A stretch of 64,000 nucleotides of DNA, from positions 1 to 64,000 of the forward strand of contig QHVH01000015.1 in the NCBI GenBank assembly GCA_003222245.1, in the 5' to 3' direction. The notes below the pieces were generated by a model, which searched no databases, had not been told where the DNA came from, and was given only the letters and a program-made list of their open reading frames with translations. The first letter of the stretch is position 1. The number at the start of each line of letters is the position of its first letter. The stretch comes from Blastocatellia bacterium AA13. Lineage in GTDB: Bacteria; Acidobacteriota; Blastocatellia; UBA7656. Made by a program: the position numbers and the translations under genes. Shown here in pieces: positions 16,313 through 26,815 of the stretch.

Positions 16313-17644
16313 ATGACTGTCCCGATGACCATCACTGAAAAGATCCTTGCGGCGCACTCGGCGTGCGACTCCGTGCGGCCGGGGCAGATCGTCAACGCCG
16401 TCATCGATCTCATCGTCGCCCATGAGGTGACCACGCCTCCCGCCGTCAACATGCTGGCGAAGATGGGTATAAGCCGGGTCTTTGATCCGAGCCGCGTCGT
16501 GGTGACGCCGGATCATTTCGTTCCCAACAAGGACATTCAGACAGCCGAATTGACCAGGCAGCTTCGCCGCTGGGTTGAGGAGCAGGGCATCGAGAATTAC
16601 TACGAGCTTGGAGATCACGGAATCTGTCACGCGCTCATTCCTGAGCGGGGGCACATCCTGCCCGGCCAGACTGCGATCTGCGGCGATTCGCATACGACCA
16701 CGCTGGGGGCGTTCGGGGCATTCGCAACCGGCGTGGGATCAACCGACTTGGCGGCAACGCTAGCTACTGGGGAGTTATGGTTCAAAGTGCCTGAGACCAT
16801 GCGCTTCAATGTCAGCGGGGCGCTGCCGCCAGGCGTTTATTCGAAAGACCTGATCCTCTACATCATATCCAGGATTGGCGTGGACGGAGCCCGCTATCGC
16901 GCTATGGAATATCACGGCTCGTGCATAGAGACGCTTTCCATGGAAGCTCGCATGACCATCTGCAATATGGCGGTTGAGGCTGGAGCCAAGACCGGTATCA
17001 TCGAAGCGGACCAGACCGCCGTCGAATACGTGCGCGCTCGCTCCGATAAAGATTTCACCGTTTATGTTTCGGATGAAGACGCGGAGTATGCGGCTGCGCT
17101 CGACATTGATGCATCATCCCTGGAGCCCGTCGTTGCACTGCCTCACCTTCCATCGAACGGAAGATTCATTGGGGAGGTCGAACCGGTCTCCATCGACCAG
17201 GCTTATATAGGCTCCTGCACCAACGCACGTATAGAGGATCTACGCGAAGCGGCCCGCATACTCAAAGGCCGCCGAATAGCGCGAGGCGTCCGGGCGATCG
17301 TGGTGCCCGCGACTTCGGCGATTTGGCGACAGGCCCTGAAAGAGGGCCTTTTCGAAATTTTCTCCGAAGCCGGCTGCGTTGTTTCGACGGCGACGTGCGG
17401 AGCCTGTTTGGGCGGGCACATGGGCGTGCTTGGACGCCGTGAAAGATGCATTTCGACGACCAACCGGAACTTCGTCGGCCGAATGGGACACCCGGAGGCT
17501 GAGGTATACCTGGCGAGCCCCGCTACCGTGGCCGCTTCGGCCGTCGCGGGCTGTATCACCGACCCTCGCGTTTTTCTGAATGCCGATCCAATGACTGTTG
17601 AAGCTGCCCCGTTTCAAGACGACATTCATGTAGGAGTGAGTTGA
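16313..17644 (+). CDS. leuC: 3-isopropylmalate dehydratase large subunit
   Basis: The large subunit of isopropylmalate isomerase, which forms an aconitase-type [4Fe-4S] active site. Cluster cysteines appear in [11 protein letters not shown] and in [11 protein letters not shown]. Other aconitase-fold motifs are [32 protein letters not shown] and [10 protein letters not shown]. At 443 residues it is the shorter LeuC2/HacA-like type rather than the 465-residue enterobacterial type. It follows leuA by 37 bases and its stop overlaps the cupin reading frame, so the cluster is one operon. Homoaconitase is the alternative assignment, but leuA and leuB neighbours argue for leucine. Confidence 0.92.
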   Translation: MTVPMTITEKILAAHSACDSVRPGQIVNAVIDLIVAHEVTTPPAVNMLAKMGISRVFDPSRVVVTPDHFVPNKDIQTAELTRQLRRWVEEQGIENYYELGDHGICHALIPERGHILPGQTAICGDSHTTTLGAFGAFATGVGSTDLAATLATGELWFKVPETMRFNVSGALPPGVYSKDLILYIISRIGVDGARYRAMEYHGSCIETLSMEARMTICNMAVEAGAKTGIIEADQTAVEYVRARSDKDFTVYVSDEDAEYAAALDIDASSLEPVVALPHLPSNGRFIGEVEPVSIDQAYIGSCTNARIEDLREAARILKGRRIARGVRAIVVPATSAIWRQALKEGLFEIFSEAGCVVSTATCGACLGGHMGVLGRRERCISTTNRNFVGRMGHPEAEVYLASPATVAASAVAGCITDPRVFLNADPMTVEAAPFQDDIHVGVS

Positions 17645-17646
17645 TT

Positions 17647-17982
17647 ATGAAGCTTTACCATTGGGACAGTTTCGAACGCCGGTTCCTTTCAGTGCCGGTG
17701 CGGGACCATTTGCCGAACGGCGAGTGCGTCCGGCTGATTAGCGTCGAAATTCCCAAAGGGGAACGAATCAATGCGGCAGCCGCGTCCGATGATCAGATGA
17801 TCTGCCTGTTAAGCGGTTCGTGGAGAATTAATATCGCGAACAGCGAGCTGGTGGTCAGGCGTAATGAGGCAGTAATCATACCGTCGGGATTCAACCATTC
17901 AGCCGAAGCGATCGAGGACAGCTTCGCGCTTCAGATGGTGCGCGAGCACGGGCCGGAGGAGGAGTGCCTGTGGGGCGTTTGA
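17647..17982 (+). CDS. Small cupin protein inside the leucine operon
   Basis: A 112-residue single-domain cupin. The beta-barrel pattern is visible in [45 protein letters not shown]. The second motif keeps PxGxxH (IPSGFNH). The first motif lacks the usual HxH pair and has Asp-Asp instead, so metal binding may be weak or altered. The ATG at 17647 follows AGGAG by ten bases; a TTG at 17641 overlaps the leuC stop. Its 3' end overlaps the leuD start by 19 bases, so the two are translationally coupled. A cupin between leuC and leuD is not part of the textbook pathway. It may sense or bind a pathway intermediate, but that is speculation. Confidence 0.82.
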   Translation: MKLYHWDSFERRFLSVPVRDHLPNGECVRLISVEIPKGERINAAAASDDQMICLLSGSWRINIANSELVVRRNEAVIIPSGFNHSAEAIEDSFALQMVREHGPEEECLWGV

Positions 17983-18488
17983 TACGCGGGCGAGCGCATG
18001 TTTTCAAACGCGCTAACATAAACACCGACGAGATAATCCCGGCCCGATATCTTACGGCGCACGACGAGGCTGAGCTTGCCTTGCATGCCATGGAAGACAT
18101 ATCAAGGGACTTTGTTTCGCGAGTGCGCCCGGGAGATTTAATCATTGCCGGAGGGGACTTCGGCTGCGGCTCTTCGAGGGAACACGCGGTGTGGGCGTTG
18201 CGCGGCGCGGGCATCGCGGCAATTGTCGCCGACACATTCGCGCGAATATTTTTCCGCAACGCGCTCAATAACGGCTTTCTCGCAATCGAATGCGCCGGTC
18301 TTGCCGAAATAACGTCCGACGGCGACGACATCGAGCTGGATCTGGACGCCGGCGCCGTCCGTAATCATACAACCGGCGCCAGTCGGTTGTTCACTCCATT
18401 AACGCCCTTCGCACTTGAATTACTCGAGGCCGGCGGCTTGCTGCCCTACGTTGCGCAACGGCGCGGAGTCGGATCCCCCAATGCATAA
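17964..18488 (+). CDS. leuD: 3-isopropylmalate dehydratase small subunit
   Basis: The small (swivelling) subunit of isopropylmalate isomerase. Family motifs are [37 protein letters not shown] (the substrate-binding Ser-Ser-Arg) and [18 protein letters not shown]. The 174-residue length and the YLTA loop fit the LeuD/HacB type that partners a short LeuC. Translation begins at GTG 17964 directly after GGAGGAGG, inside the end of the cupin gene. It is followed by leuB after 117 bases. Confidence 0.92.
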   Translation: MPVGRLIRGRAHVFKRANINTDEIIPARYLTAHDEAELALHAMEDISRDFVSRVRPGDLIIAGGDFGCGSSREHAVWALRGAGIAAIVADTFARIFFRNALNNGFLAIECAGLAEITSDGDDIELDLDAGAVRNHTTGASRLFTPLTPFALELLEAGGLLPYVAQRRGVGSPNA

Positions 18489-18605
18489 TCCAGCCCTCCC
18501 CTCTTCTCTCCATCGGATAAATCGAATAGTCGGACCCTGGGACTCTCCTCTACGCCCAAGGTTCGCACCATCAAGGAACGGATTCGTTCCGCGGGATGCG
18601 AACCG

Positions 18606-19706
18606 ATGCTTTTGACGGTCGCGGTATTGCCCGGAGACGGAATTGGGCCGGAGGTCACCGCCGAAGCCGTGCGGGCGCTTGAAGCGGTTGCCCTTGCGTT
18701 TGGCCACAAGATCGAGCTCCGATTAAAGGAGATCGGCGCCGCTTCCATTAGACGGTGGAGATCGCCGTTACCAGAAGAGACTCTTGATGCCTGTATTCAG
18801 TCGGACGCGGTGCTTCTAGGATCGGTAGGAGATCCTGAGTTCGATGATCTTCCATTGGAGGCGCGGCCGGAGGCGGGATTGTTGAAGCTCCGGCGCGAGC
18901 TTGGAGCGTTCGCGAATCTGCGTCCCGTTGTTGCCTTCCCGGGATTGGAAGCCTCGTCCCCTCTAAAACCGGCCCGGTTGTCGGGAACCGACATAATCAT
19001 AGTTCGAGAGTTGCTCGGTGGGATTTACTTCGGCGAACCTCGCGGCTTCGAGACGGGAGGGCATGCGGTTGAGGCCGTCAACACAATGCGGTATGGCGAA
19101 CGTGAAGTCGAGCGGGTCGCAGCGATTGCATTCGAGCTCGCCAGGACAAGGCGTTCGAAAGTGACTTCGGTCGACAAGGCGAACGTGCTCGAGTGCTCGC
19201 GATTGTGGAGACGGACAGTCGCAAAAATCGCGGGGGATTATCCGGACGTGGCCCTCGATCACCAGTATGTTGATTCGTGCGCGGCGGCGTTGATCTCAAG
19301 ACCTTCAACTTTTGACGTGATCCTGACGGAGAATATGTTCGGCGATATTCTGTCGGATGAGGCGGGCGCCTTAGTTGGATCACTGGGCTTGCTTGCGTCG
19401 GGAAGCATCGGCGCGCGGGTCGGTCTTTATGAGCCCGTGCATGGGTCGGCGCCGGACATAGCGGGCCGCGAAATTGCGAATCCCATCGGTGCAGTTCTTT
19501 CGGCGGCTTTGATGCTCCGACATTCGTTCGATCTCGAAATCGAAGCGGCATGCATCGAGCGAAGCGTTTGCGATGCGCTGGCCGCCGGTTGTAGAACTCG
19601 CGACCTCGTTGATGACGGCCGGTATCTGACTACTTCGAGAATGGGCGAGATCATCGCGGATCAAATCTTGAATTCCGCCCGCGAACACGGCGCGCGAGCC
19701 ACATAA
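18606..19706 (+). CDS. leuB: 3-isopropylmalate dehydrogenase
   Basis: This enzyme oxidises and decarboxylates 3-isopropylmalate to 2-oxoisocaproate with NAD, the step before the final transamination. Motifs are LPGDGIGPEV at the N-terminus, RPVVAFPG, RELLGGIYFGEPRG (substrate Args), NTMRYGE, VDKANVLE with the catalytic Lys, ENMFGDILSDEAG with metal Asps, and EPVHGSAPDIAG at the NAD site. Length (366) is normal. It closes the operon leuA-leuC-cupin-leuD-leuB; the branched-chain aminotransferase is not in the window. The 117-base gap from leuD has no obvious terminator. Confidence 0.95.
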   Translation: MLLTVAVLPGDGIGPEVTAEAVRALEAVALAFGHKIELRLKEIGAASIRRWRSPLPEETLDACIQSDAVLLGSVGDPEFDDLPLEARPEAGLLKLRRELGAFANLRPVVAFPGLEASSPLKPARLSGTDIIIVRELLGGIYFGEPRGFETGGHAVEAVNTMRYGEREVERVAAIAFELARTRRSKVTSVDKANVLECSRLWRRTVAKIAGDYPDVALDHQYVDSCAAALISRPSTFDVILTENMFGDILSDEAGALVGSLGLLASGSIGARVGLYEPVHGSAPDIAGREIANPIGAVLSAALMLRHSFDLEIEAACIERSVCDALAAGCRTRDLVDDGRYLTTSRMGEIIADQILNSAREHGARAT

Positions 19707-19793
19707 TGGTTAAAAGCCCACATCCTCTTACCGATGTGTGCAATTTCCGCCGCGGTTCTGCTGGTTGCATTGGGTGGGATACAATGACAGCCG

Positions 19794-22346
19794 ATGTATG
19801 CAGAAGTGGCGGTCGCCGTCAGTATTAGGCAGACGTTCACATATCGCGTGCCGGGTGGAATCTCGCGGCTTGCCCTCCCGGGTTGCCGTGTGGCGGTGCC
19901 GCTCGGCAAGCAAATGGCCGTCGGATTCATCGTCGCCCTTCAAGATTCAGCGCCTCCCGAAATTCAAGAGAGCGACATCAAAGACGTCGCGGAGCTCATC
20001 GACGACGAACCGGTCGTCTCGCCGGAGATGCTGGAGCTCACTCGGTGGATGTCGGACTACTATTACGCTTCGTGGGGAGAATGCCTGAAGGCGGCTCTGC
20101 CCGCGGGAGCGGCGGATGCCAACGAGACGCTAATCTCCGTGACAGATCTGGGATCAGCAGCACTCGCCCATCCTGACGAAGTAAAGCTAACGAACTCAAA
20201 GAACCGGGTACTTCAAGCGATCTCGCGGTCCGGTGCTACGGATCTCGCCCAAATCGAGCAGAGCCTTTCACGCCTGAAACCGGCTACCGTAGCGGCTTTG
20301 GTTCGCGATCTGGAAAAATCAGGCTTCGTCCAGGTCATCAGGCGGGCAGGCGAGAGCCGCCTTGTTCCCAGGCTCCAGAAGGCCGTCAGACTATCGGATG
20401 CATGGAGAATGCGGCCCGATTGGGCGACTGATCGTCGCCCGGACGGTGATGGTGCAGAACACGAAAAAGAATCGCATCCCCGGAGTAGAATTACGGATTC
20501 GTCGGGCCGCACGGACCATGCGTTCAGCGAACCGCGGAAACGAGTGATTGAGGAACTCTTGTCCGGAGAAGAGAGCATCGGCTTCACCGACTTACTGGAA
20601 CGAGCCGATGTTTCCGCATCGGTCATAGCGACTCTCGAGAAGAGAGGGATCGTCGAAGTCTTTGCGCGCGAGGTCAGGCGAGACCCGCTCGCTCACATCC
20701 CGGAAACTCCAGCGCAAGCCGTCCACTTGAATGACGAGCAGCAGATCGCTGTAGATCAGATCGCCGCCGACATTCAGGGCCATACTTATTCCACATTCCT
20801 CATCCACGGCGTAACCGGCAGCGGGAAAACTGAGATTTATGTGCGAGCAATGCATCAAGCACTGGAGCACGGGCGAACCGCGCTCATGCTCGTGCCTGAA
20901 ATATCCCTGACACCAGTTCTGTCGCGAAGGCTGCGCGCGCAATTCGGCGAGCAACTCGCGCTCTTTCACTCGAGCCTGTCGGACGGAGAACGGCGAGACG
21001 AATGGCGCAGGATCAGGGACGGCGACGCGCGAGTCGTGATCGGTACCCGTTCGGCCGTGTTCGCGCCTTTGAATAATATCGGCGTGATTGTAGTAGACGA
21101 GGAACACGATTCATCCTACAAGCAAGAAGAGACTCCTCGTTACAGCGGGCGCGATACCGCGATAGTCCGGGCGGCGCGGTCGGGCGCGGTCTGTATTCTC
21201 GGCTCGGCGACTCCCTCCATCGAGTCGTACTACAACGCTCATTCCGGCAAGTACAAGTACATCAGGCTGAATTCACGGTTCGGGGGACGGTCGCTTGCTA
21301 CGGTCGAGACGATTGATATGCGCGAAGTATTCAAGCGCCACGGCAGACAGCAGACATTTTCAGAGGAGCTGAGGACCGCGATAGAAAGCACCTTCTCGCG
21401 GGGAGAACAGATGATGATTCTGCTCAACCGGCGAGGCTTTTCGTCGTTTCTGTTGTGCAGATCCTGCGGTCTCTCGATCCACTGTGTGAACTGCGACGTG
21501 ACGCTCACCTATCACAAATATAACGCGAGCCTGCAATGTCACTACTGCAACTACATTGCCCGGCCTCCGGAGGCGTGTCCCGCGTGCGGCGGCCAATACA
21601 TTCACTACGTGGGCGAAGGAACTGAGCAGTTGGAAGAACGGCTCAGGGAGATGTATCCGTTGATGCGGATCGCGCGGCTTGATCGAGATGTCGCGCGGCG
21701 CCGCGGCGGCTACGAGCACGTGTTGATGGAGTTCGAAGCAGGCGGAATCGACCTCCTCGTCGGGACGCAAATGATCTCAAAGGGTCACGACTTTCCCAAT
21801 GTGACGCTTGTTGGAGTGATCTCGGTCGACATCGGGCTCTCGCTGCCTGACTTTCGATCGGCGGAGCGTACATTCCAATTGCTGACTCAGGTAGCCGGAC
21901 GCGCCGGACGAGGAGATCGGCCCGGACGCGTGATCATACAGACTTATCATCCGGAGCACTACGCGCTGCTGGCGGCGAAAGGGCAGGACTACGAACAGTT
22001 CTACAAGCGCGAAATCGAATTCAGGCGAACCATGCATTATCCGCCGTTCGCGGCGCTGATAAACGTAGGCGTACACGACAAAGACCGGCAGCGCGCGGCC
22101 GACACCGCGGGCGAGATTGCCCGCAACCTGCGGGAAACGGCGCGCGCTTCGAGTGCGCGCGTGCTCGGTCCTGCCCCCGCGCCTCTCGCGAGGCTGAAGG
22201 GAGAATACCGGTTTCAAGTGTTGATCAAAGCGGGAAGCCGCACGCACGCGCGGGAAGCGCTCGACCACGCGATGGAGCGAGCGGAGTCGTCAGGCCGCAA
22301 TCTCCGCTCGATCCTGGTGGAGGTCGATCCATTGAGCCTGATGTGA
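19794..22346 (+). CDS. priA: Primosomal protein N' (replication restart helicase)
   Basis: An 850-residue superfamily 2 helicase that reloads the replisome at stalled forks. Order: N-terminal 3'-binding and winged-helix domains (about 1-300), then the helicase core with Walker A GVTGSGKTEIY (Lys345), VPEISLTPV, DEEHDSSYKQ, LGSATPSIES and the zinc region. Eight cysteines in CRSCGLSIHCVNC and CHYCNY...CPACGG supply the two zinc sites. The C-terminal motifs GTQMISKGHDFPNVTLVG and QVAGRAGRGDRPG complete motifs V and VI. A charged, low-complexity insert of about 40 residues near residue 205-250 (rich in Asp, Arg and Ser) precedes the core, making the protein longer than the 732-residue E. coli form. 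Confidence 0.96.
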   Translation: MYAEVAVAVSIRQTFTYRVPGGISRLALPGCRVAVPLGKQMAVGFIVALQDSAPPEIQESDIKDVAELIDDEPVVSPEMLELTRWMSDYYYASWGECLKAALPAGAADANETLISVTDLGSAALAHPDEVKLTNSKNRVLQAISRSGATDLAQIEQSLSRLKPATVAALVRDLEKSGFVQVIRRAGESRLVPRLQKAVRLSDAWRMRPDWATDRRPDGDGAEHEKESHPRSRITDSSGRTDHAFSEPRKRVIEELLSGEESIGFTDLLERADVSASVIATLEKRGIVEVFAREVRRDPLAHIPETPAQAVHLNDEQQIAVDQIAADIQGHTYSTFLIHGVTGSGKTEIYVRAMHQALEHGRTALMLVPEISLTPVLSRRLRAQFGEQLALFHSSLSDGERRDEWRRIRDGDARVVIGTRSAVFAPLNNIGVIVVDEEHDSSYKQEETPRYSGRDTAIVRAARSGAVCILGSATPSIESYYNAHSGKYKYIRLNSRFGGRSLATVETIDMREVFKRHGRQQTFSEELRTAIESTFSRGEQMMILLNRRGFSSFLLCRSCGLSIHCVNCDVTLTYHKYNASLQCHYCNYIARPPEACPACGGQYIHYVGEGTEQLEERLREMYPLMRIARLDRDVARRRGGYEHVLMEFEAGGIDLLVGTQMISKGHDFPNVTLVGVISVDIGLSLPDFRSAERTFQLLTQVAGRAGRGDRPGRVIIQTYHPEHYALLAAKGQDYEQFYKREIEFRRTMHYPPFAALINVGVHDKDRQRAADTAGEIARNLRETARASSARVLGPAPAPLARLKGEYRFQVLIKAGSRTHAREALDHAMERAESSGRNLRSILVEVDPLSLM

Positions 22347-22486
22347 AGCGGCTCTTGGCTAAGTAAAATCGCGGAGCTTCCTGGAGCTGCTGAGGCTTGC
22401 ATGAACAAAGGTGATTTGTAAATATCGCTGCTCGCGAGGGTGTCAAAAAGCTAGCGCTATGATCTGTCCTGTGAGGAGGAATTGAG

Positions 22487-23389
22487 ATGATCTCCATGAA
22501 GAGAAGTGTTCGACTTGCGCTTTCAGCGTCGGTGTTCGCGTTCGCTCTTTTGTTTCAGCCGGTCTTCAGCCAGAACAAGAAGCTGACCATCGACGAGCTT
22601 GTTGCTCGCCATCTCGATTCGATCGGTAAAGCAGAAGCTCGCGCGGCGGTCGCTTCGCGAGGCGTCAACGGACCGGTGCAGATGGCAAGCCGCATCGGCA
22701 GGACCGCCAATCTCGAAGGGAAATGTGTTCTGGTCTCTTCCGGATCAAAGATGCGATTTAGCTTGAGATTTTCGAGCCAGAGTTATCCGGGTGAACAGTT
22801 GGCGTTTGACGGAACGAAGAGCTCTACCGGTATTTCTCCGAGCGGCCAGAGATCGGCGCTTTGCGCGCTTCTGAATCGCGAGGATTTGCCGCTGAAGGAG
22901 GGGCTCATCGGCGGCGTTCTTTCCACTGCCTGGCCCCTGCTGAGACTCGCGCAGCAGCAGCCCAAACTGGACTATCGCGGAATGACAAAGGTCGACGGAC
23001 GGCAACTTCACGAGGTGAGTTATCGCCAGAAGAAGGGCACGACCGAGATGAGAGTCTCGCTTTATTTCGAGCCTGAGACTTTCAGGCACCTCCGCACCAA
23101 GTATCAGATGGAAGGCGCTCCGGAAATGGGGTCCGGCGTTAATACTCAAGGAACGAGAGGCGGACGTGATTCGGGCGAGCTCGGCGGAGACAGCCGCTAT
23201 GAAATCATCGAGGTCTTCGACGATTTCAAAGTCGTTGATGGACTCACGCTTCCTCACAAATACAAAATGCAACTGAGTATTCAAACCGCGAACTCGTCGA
23301 TAATCTATGATTGGTCCCTGGCGGTCGAACAGCTCTCGCACAAGGAGTCTTTCGAAGACCAGATCTTCAAGATAGGCGCAGGGATGTAA
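22487..23389 (+). CDS. Secreted protein of unknown function (LolA-like architecture)
   Basis: A 300-residue exported protein; the signal peptide is cut near VFSQNKK. The mature start, LTIDELVARHLDSIGKAEARA, is the opening seen in many acidobacterial proteins annotated loosely as outer-membrane lipoprotein-sorting. A run of beta-strand segments follows (KMRFSLRFSSQSYPGEQLAFDG, QLHEVSYRQKKGTTEMRVSLYFEPETFRHLRTKY, LTLPHKYKMQLSI), consistent with an open barrel that could carry a lipid. A Gly-rich loop sits near residue 215-235. I cannot assign a substrate. GAGGAGG lies eight bases upstream of the ATG. It is followed after 20 bases by the hybrid kinase on the same strand, so co-transcription is possible. 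Confidence 0.75.
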   Translation: MISMKRSVRLALSASVFAFALLFQPVFSQNKKLTIDELVARHLDSIGKAEARAAVASRGVNGPVQMASRIGRTANLEGKCVLVSSGSKMRFSLRFSSQSYPGEQLAFDGTKSSTGISPSGQRSALCALLNREDLPLKEGLIGGVLSTAWPLLRLAQQQPKLDYRGMTKVDGRQLHEVSYRQKKGTTEMRVSLYFEPETFRHLRTKYQMEGAPEMGSGVNTQGTRGGRDSGELGGDSRYEIIEVFDDFKVVDGLTLPHKYKMQLSIQTANSSIIYDWSLAVEQLSHKESFEDQIFKIGAGM

Positions 23390-23409
23390 TGAGATAGCTC
23401 CCAACAGCT

Positions 23410-25677
23410 ATGCCAAGGGTATCAAGTTTTGATCAAAGCGCCGTCTCGGCCCTGCTCGGCGGCGACGGCGTTCTGGCGATAACTCTAGACACGGAGGGCC
23501 GGATCCTTCGATGCAACGCCGCTTTTGAACATGCCGCCGCGGGTCTTGGCGACGGGTTCGTTGGGCGAAGCTTCGCGGAGCTGTTGGCTTCGGCGGGGTC
23601 CGTTAAACAGCTAGAGTCAATCCTTCTCGGTTCCGGCGATACGAGCGCCCGTTTTAGAAGCGGTCTCGCGGTCGACGGCTCCGAACGCGAATTTCTGTGG
23701 AAAGCTTCCCGCATCGTAAAGAGCAAGCAAGAAGCCGCCTGGGCGGTGCTAGGCGTGGAGATCACCGATCTCGTTAAGATCGAGACCACCCTCGAAGAAT
23801 CGCTGGAGCGGCATGCAAGCATACTGGCATCCGCGATGGATGCGATCATCAGCATCGATAGCGAGCAGCGCATTACGATTTTCAATGCGGCGGCTGAAAA
23901 AATGTTCCTTTGCAAGGCGGAAGAGGCCTTAGGCAAACCGGTGAGCCGGTTTATTCCACATCGATTTCGCGGCGTTCACGAAGGGCACATCAATGCGTTT
24001 GGCGAGGCGAACGTCACTGCTAGAACCATGGGCTCGCTCGGCTCGCTCTGGGGTCTGCGGTCAAACGGCGAAGAGTTCCAGATCGAGGCATCGATATCAC
24101 AGACCGGCAGCGGCGCGGGCAAGCTCTATACGGTAATCATTCGCGATATCTCGCTCCGCATTCAGAGCGAAGAGCGGTTGCGAGAACAAGCCGCGCTGCT
24201 GAATCACGCCCAGGAAGCCATCCTGGTGCGCGACCTCGATCATCGGCTCCTGTTTTGGAATAAAGGCGCGGAGCGCCTCTACGGCTGGAACGCGGAGGAG
24301 GTGCTTGGCAGAAAATCAACTGAAATATTCCGTTACGAGGAGACAGCGCGTTTCGCCGAAGCCGTCGACCAGGTGCTTAAGACAGGGGAATGGTCGGGCG
24401 AGCTGACTCAGCATACCAGGGACGGCAAAAGGGTATTCGTTGAAGGGCGATGGACCCTGGTTCGCGACGACGCCGGCCTTCCCAAATCCGTCCTTGTAAT
24501 CAACACCGATATCAGCGAACGAAAGAAGCTCGAAGCCCAGTTCTTACGCGCGCAGCGCATGGAGAGCATCGGAACCCTTGCGGGCGGAATCGCTCACGAT
24601 CTAAACAACGTTCTCGCGCCGATCATCATGGCGATGAACCTGCTCAGGCTGCGTTTCAAGGATGAAGAAAGCCAGCGTGTATTGTCGGTATTGCAGACTA
24701 ATGCGGAGCGCGGCGCCGACATGGTTAAACAGGTGCTCTCCTTTGCGCGCGGTATAGAGGGTGAGCGCATATCGCTTCAGCCTAAACACCTCATCAGGGA
24801 AATCGTCAAGATTCTGAAGGATACACTTCCAAAATCGATCGAGATAAAATTCTTTATACCGGATACGGTGTGGCCCGTCCTTGGCGATGCGACGCAGTTG
24901 CATCAGGTTCTGATGAATCTCTCGGTAAACGCGCGGGATGCCATGCCCTCGGGGGGCGAGCTGAGGATCGAGGTTGAGAACACGGCGGTCGACGAGAACT
25001 ATGCGCAGACGCAGTTCGATGCGCGGCCGGGCAACTTCGTACTCATTAATGTGACTGACACCGGCGGCGGAATCGCTCCTGAGATCATCAACAATATCTT
25101 CGATCCCTTCTTTACCACGAAGGACTTTGGCAAGGGAACCGGTCTTGGATTGTCCACCGTTCTGGGAATAGTAAAAAGCCACGGCGGTTTTGTTACCGTC
25201 TACAGCGAATTTGGCAGAGGCACCGCCTTTAAGGTATACCTTCCTGCCGATCCCGCAGCGACCGCGGCGCAGGTTAAGGCCGAACAGGAAAGCATCCGGT
25301 TTGGCAACGGCGAGCTTATTTTAATCGTCGACGACGAAGCCGCAATACGAGACATCACGCGCGGAACCCTCGAGGCATATGGATATAGAGCTATTACGGC
25401 CAGCGACGGCACGGAAGCTATAGCCGCCTATGCCCAGAAACGCGATGAGATCAGGATCGTATTGACGGATATGATGATGCCCTTTCTGGACGGCCCTGCC
25501 ACTATTCGCGCGCTTCAGAAAATGAATCCGAACGTGCGCGTAATCGCCGCGAGCGGGCTTGCCGACAATGAAAAGCTGGTAGACGCATCCAAGACCGGCG
25601 TCCAGGCATTTCTAACCAAGCCCTTCAACGCGGACCAGTTGCTCAGAACCATAGCTGACGTGTTGGATCGCCAATAG
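23410..25677 (+). CDS. PAS-domain hybrid sensor histidine kinase with receiver
   Basis: A 755-residue cytosolic signalling protein with no membrane helix. Order: three PAS modules (about 15-125, 135-255 and 260-380), then a HisKA domain with phospho-acceptor His396 in [11 protein letters not shown], then an HATPase domain (N box [15 protein letters not shown] boxes DTGGGI and GTGLGLSTV). A C-terminal receiver domain carries acidic VDDE and phospho-acceptor Asp687 in LTDMMMP. The first PAS modules have PAC-like tails ([27 protein letters not shown]). This layout suits sensing of a soluble or redox signal and a phosphorelay to an unlinked regulator. No output regulator is adjacent. Confidence 0.92.
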   Translation: MPRVSSFDQSAVSALLGGDGVLAITLDTEGRILRCNAAFEHAAAGLGDGFVGRSFAELLASAGSVKQLESILLGSGDTSARFRSGLAVDGSEREFLWKASRIVKSKQEAAWAVLGVEITDLVKIETTLEESLERHASILASAMDAIISIDSEQRITIFNAAAEKMFLCKAEEALGKPVSRFIPHRFRGVHEGHINAFGEANVTARTMGSLGSLWGLRSNGEEFQIEASISQTGSGAGKLYTVIIRDISLRIQSEERLREQAALLNHAQEAILVRDLDHRLLFWNKGAERLYGWNAEEVLGRKSTEIFRYEETARFAEAVDQVLKTGEWSGELTQHTRDGKRVFVEGRWTLVRDDAGLPKSVLVINTDISERKKLEAQFLRAQRMESIGTLAGGIAHDLNNVLAPIIMAMNLLRLRFKDEESQRVLSVLQTNAERGADMVKQVLSFARGIEGERISLQPKHLIREIVKILKDTLPKSIEIKFFIPDTVWPVLGDATQLHQVLMNLSVNARDAMPSGGELRIEVENTAVDENYAQTQFDARPGNFVLINVTDTGGGIAPEIINNIFDPFFTTKDFGKGTGLGLSTVLGIVKSHGGFVTVYSEFGRGTAFKVYLPADPAATAAQVKAEQESIRFGNGELILIVDDEAAIRDITRGTLEAYGYRAITASDGTEAIAAYAQKRDEIRIVLTDMMMPFLDGPATIRALQKMNPNVRVIAASGLADNEKLVDASKTGVQAFLTKPFNADQLLRTIADVLDRQ

Positions 25678-25871
25678 ATCAATCTCGAAGTTCTCGATGG
25701 GAACTTATTTCCACCGGCGGTGTCTAATCTTCTGAATCCAGTCACCTCGCTTGTCATCGAGTTAGAAAATTAATTGAGCAACCTGGAGCCTGACCGCCGA
25801 CTTTCCGGGAAAGGACTGTCCGCTTCGTGCGCGGGTAGGGCTCTCCGTGGTCACGGTATGGAGGCGCTCTT

Positions 25872-26645
25872 ATGTTTGAACATCTAGTGGAATCGAACAC
25901 CCATAAAAAGAAAAGCAGCAGAATGCGTTATTTTTTGATCACGGCGCTTTTTTGGCTCGCGGGACTATCGGGACTAATCGCGGGCGGTGTGCTTGCGTAC
26001 GATGCTCGTCTTGACGGACAGCTCGATGTGTTAACCAGACTGGTTGCGCCGCTGCCGCCCGTTCGGCTTGGAACCGAAGCCCCGCCCGCAAGCCATCAAA
26101 GGGCCGCGGCTGCTCCGTCGCCGTGGACCAATCCTCCAAGGACTCCGCCGACAAGAATTCCTGATACACCTCAGCTCCCTCAGACCAACGTCGACGTTTC
26201 TAATCCGGGGTCAATCGGCCGCGGAGGCAGTGGTCCTTTCATAGCAGGGGACCCGAACGGCGTTCCGTTCGGAATCGTTCCCGCGGCCAACATCGAACCT
26301 GCTCCTCAGCCAAGGACTGCGTCTAAGCCTATCTCCGAAGAGACGCCGGCCCAAGTTCGCCAAATCAGAGTTTCAACAGGCCCGTTGCAGGGACAGGCGT
26401 CGAGAAAGGTCGAACCAGCTTACCCGACAATGGCAAAGATGGTTCACGTCGAAGGAGCGGTCAGCGTAGAAGTGCTCATCGATGAGCGCGGAAATGTCGT
26501 GTCCGCCAGGGCTCTGTCCGGCCATCCACTGTTGAGAGAGGCCGCCGCAGCCGCTGCGCGTGGTTGGAAATGGAATCCCACGACTTTGAATGGTATCGCG
26601 GTCCAGGTAGTTGGGTCGATCACCTTCAACTTCACGCTCCGGTGA
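25872..26645 (+). CDS. TonB family energy-transducing protein
   Basis: A 257-residue inner-membrane-anchored protein. One N-terminal helix (about residues 19-42) is followed by a long Pro/Ala/Thr-rich periplasmic spacer. The TonB C-terminal domain spans about residues 165-257 with the motif RKVEPAYPTMAKMVHVEGAVSVEVLIDERGNV and the final VQVVGSITFNFTL strand. It would transmit proton-motive force to outer-membrane receptors, but ExbB, ExbD and receptor genes are not nearby. Stand-alone TonB-domain proteins are numerous in Acidobacteria. ATG 25872 is supported by a weak GGAGGC 11 bases upstream. Confidence 0.88.
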   Translation: MFEHLVESNTHKKKSSRMRYFLITALFWLAGLSGLIAGGVLAYDARLDGQLDVLTRLVAPLPPVRLGTEAPPASHQRAAAAPSPWTNPPRTPPTRIPDTPQLPQTNVDVSNPGSIGRGGSGPFIAGDPNGVPFGIVPAANIEPAPQPRTASKPISEETPAQVRQIRVSTGPLQGQASRKVEPAYPTMAKMVHVEGAVSVEVLIDERGNVVSARALSGHPLLREAAAAAARGWKWNPTTLNGIAVQVVGSITFNFTLR

Positions 26646-26718
26646 TCGAGTGAATATCACAATGCTCGTGCGAATTCATTATGACGGACGAAGAATACCC
26701 AGCGCTGAAGCAAACTGT

Positions 26719-26742
26719 AGGGGCGGGCAAGGGCCCGCCCTC
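26719..26742 (+). repeat. GC-rich hairpin downstream of the TonB gene
   Basis: GGGCGGGC (26721-26728) pairs perfectly with GCCCGCCC (26733-26740) around an AAGG loop. No T-run follows at once, so this is either a weak terminator or a copy of a dispersed hairpin element. It cannot be classed from one copy. Confidence 0.4.
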
Positions 26743-26815
26743 TCAAAGCAAGACGCTCTTTTGATTAACGAGGAGTTCGATTTTTAGATGAGTTCGAGTT
26801 GACCAAGCCCTGCCT

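Noticed and set aside
15103-19706. Homocitrate-type lysine pathway instead of leucine
   Set aside because: LeuA carries isopropylmalate synthase motifs, LeuB has isopropylmalate dehydrogenase motifs and there is no lysW, lysX or other AAA pathway gene; leucine is the simpler call.
26719-26742. GC hairpin as a firm terminator
   Set aside because: No T-run follows directly; kept only as a hairpin.
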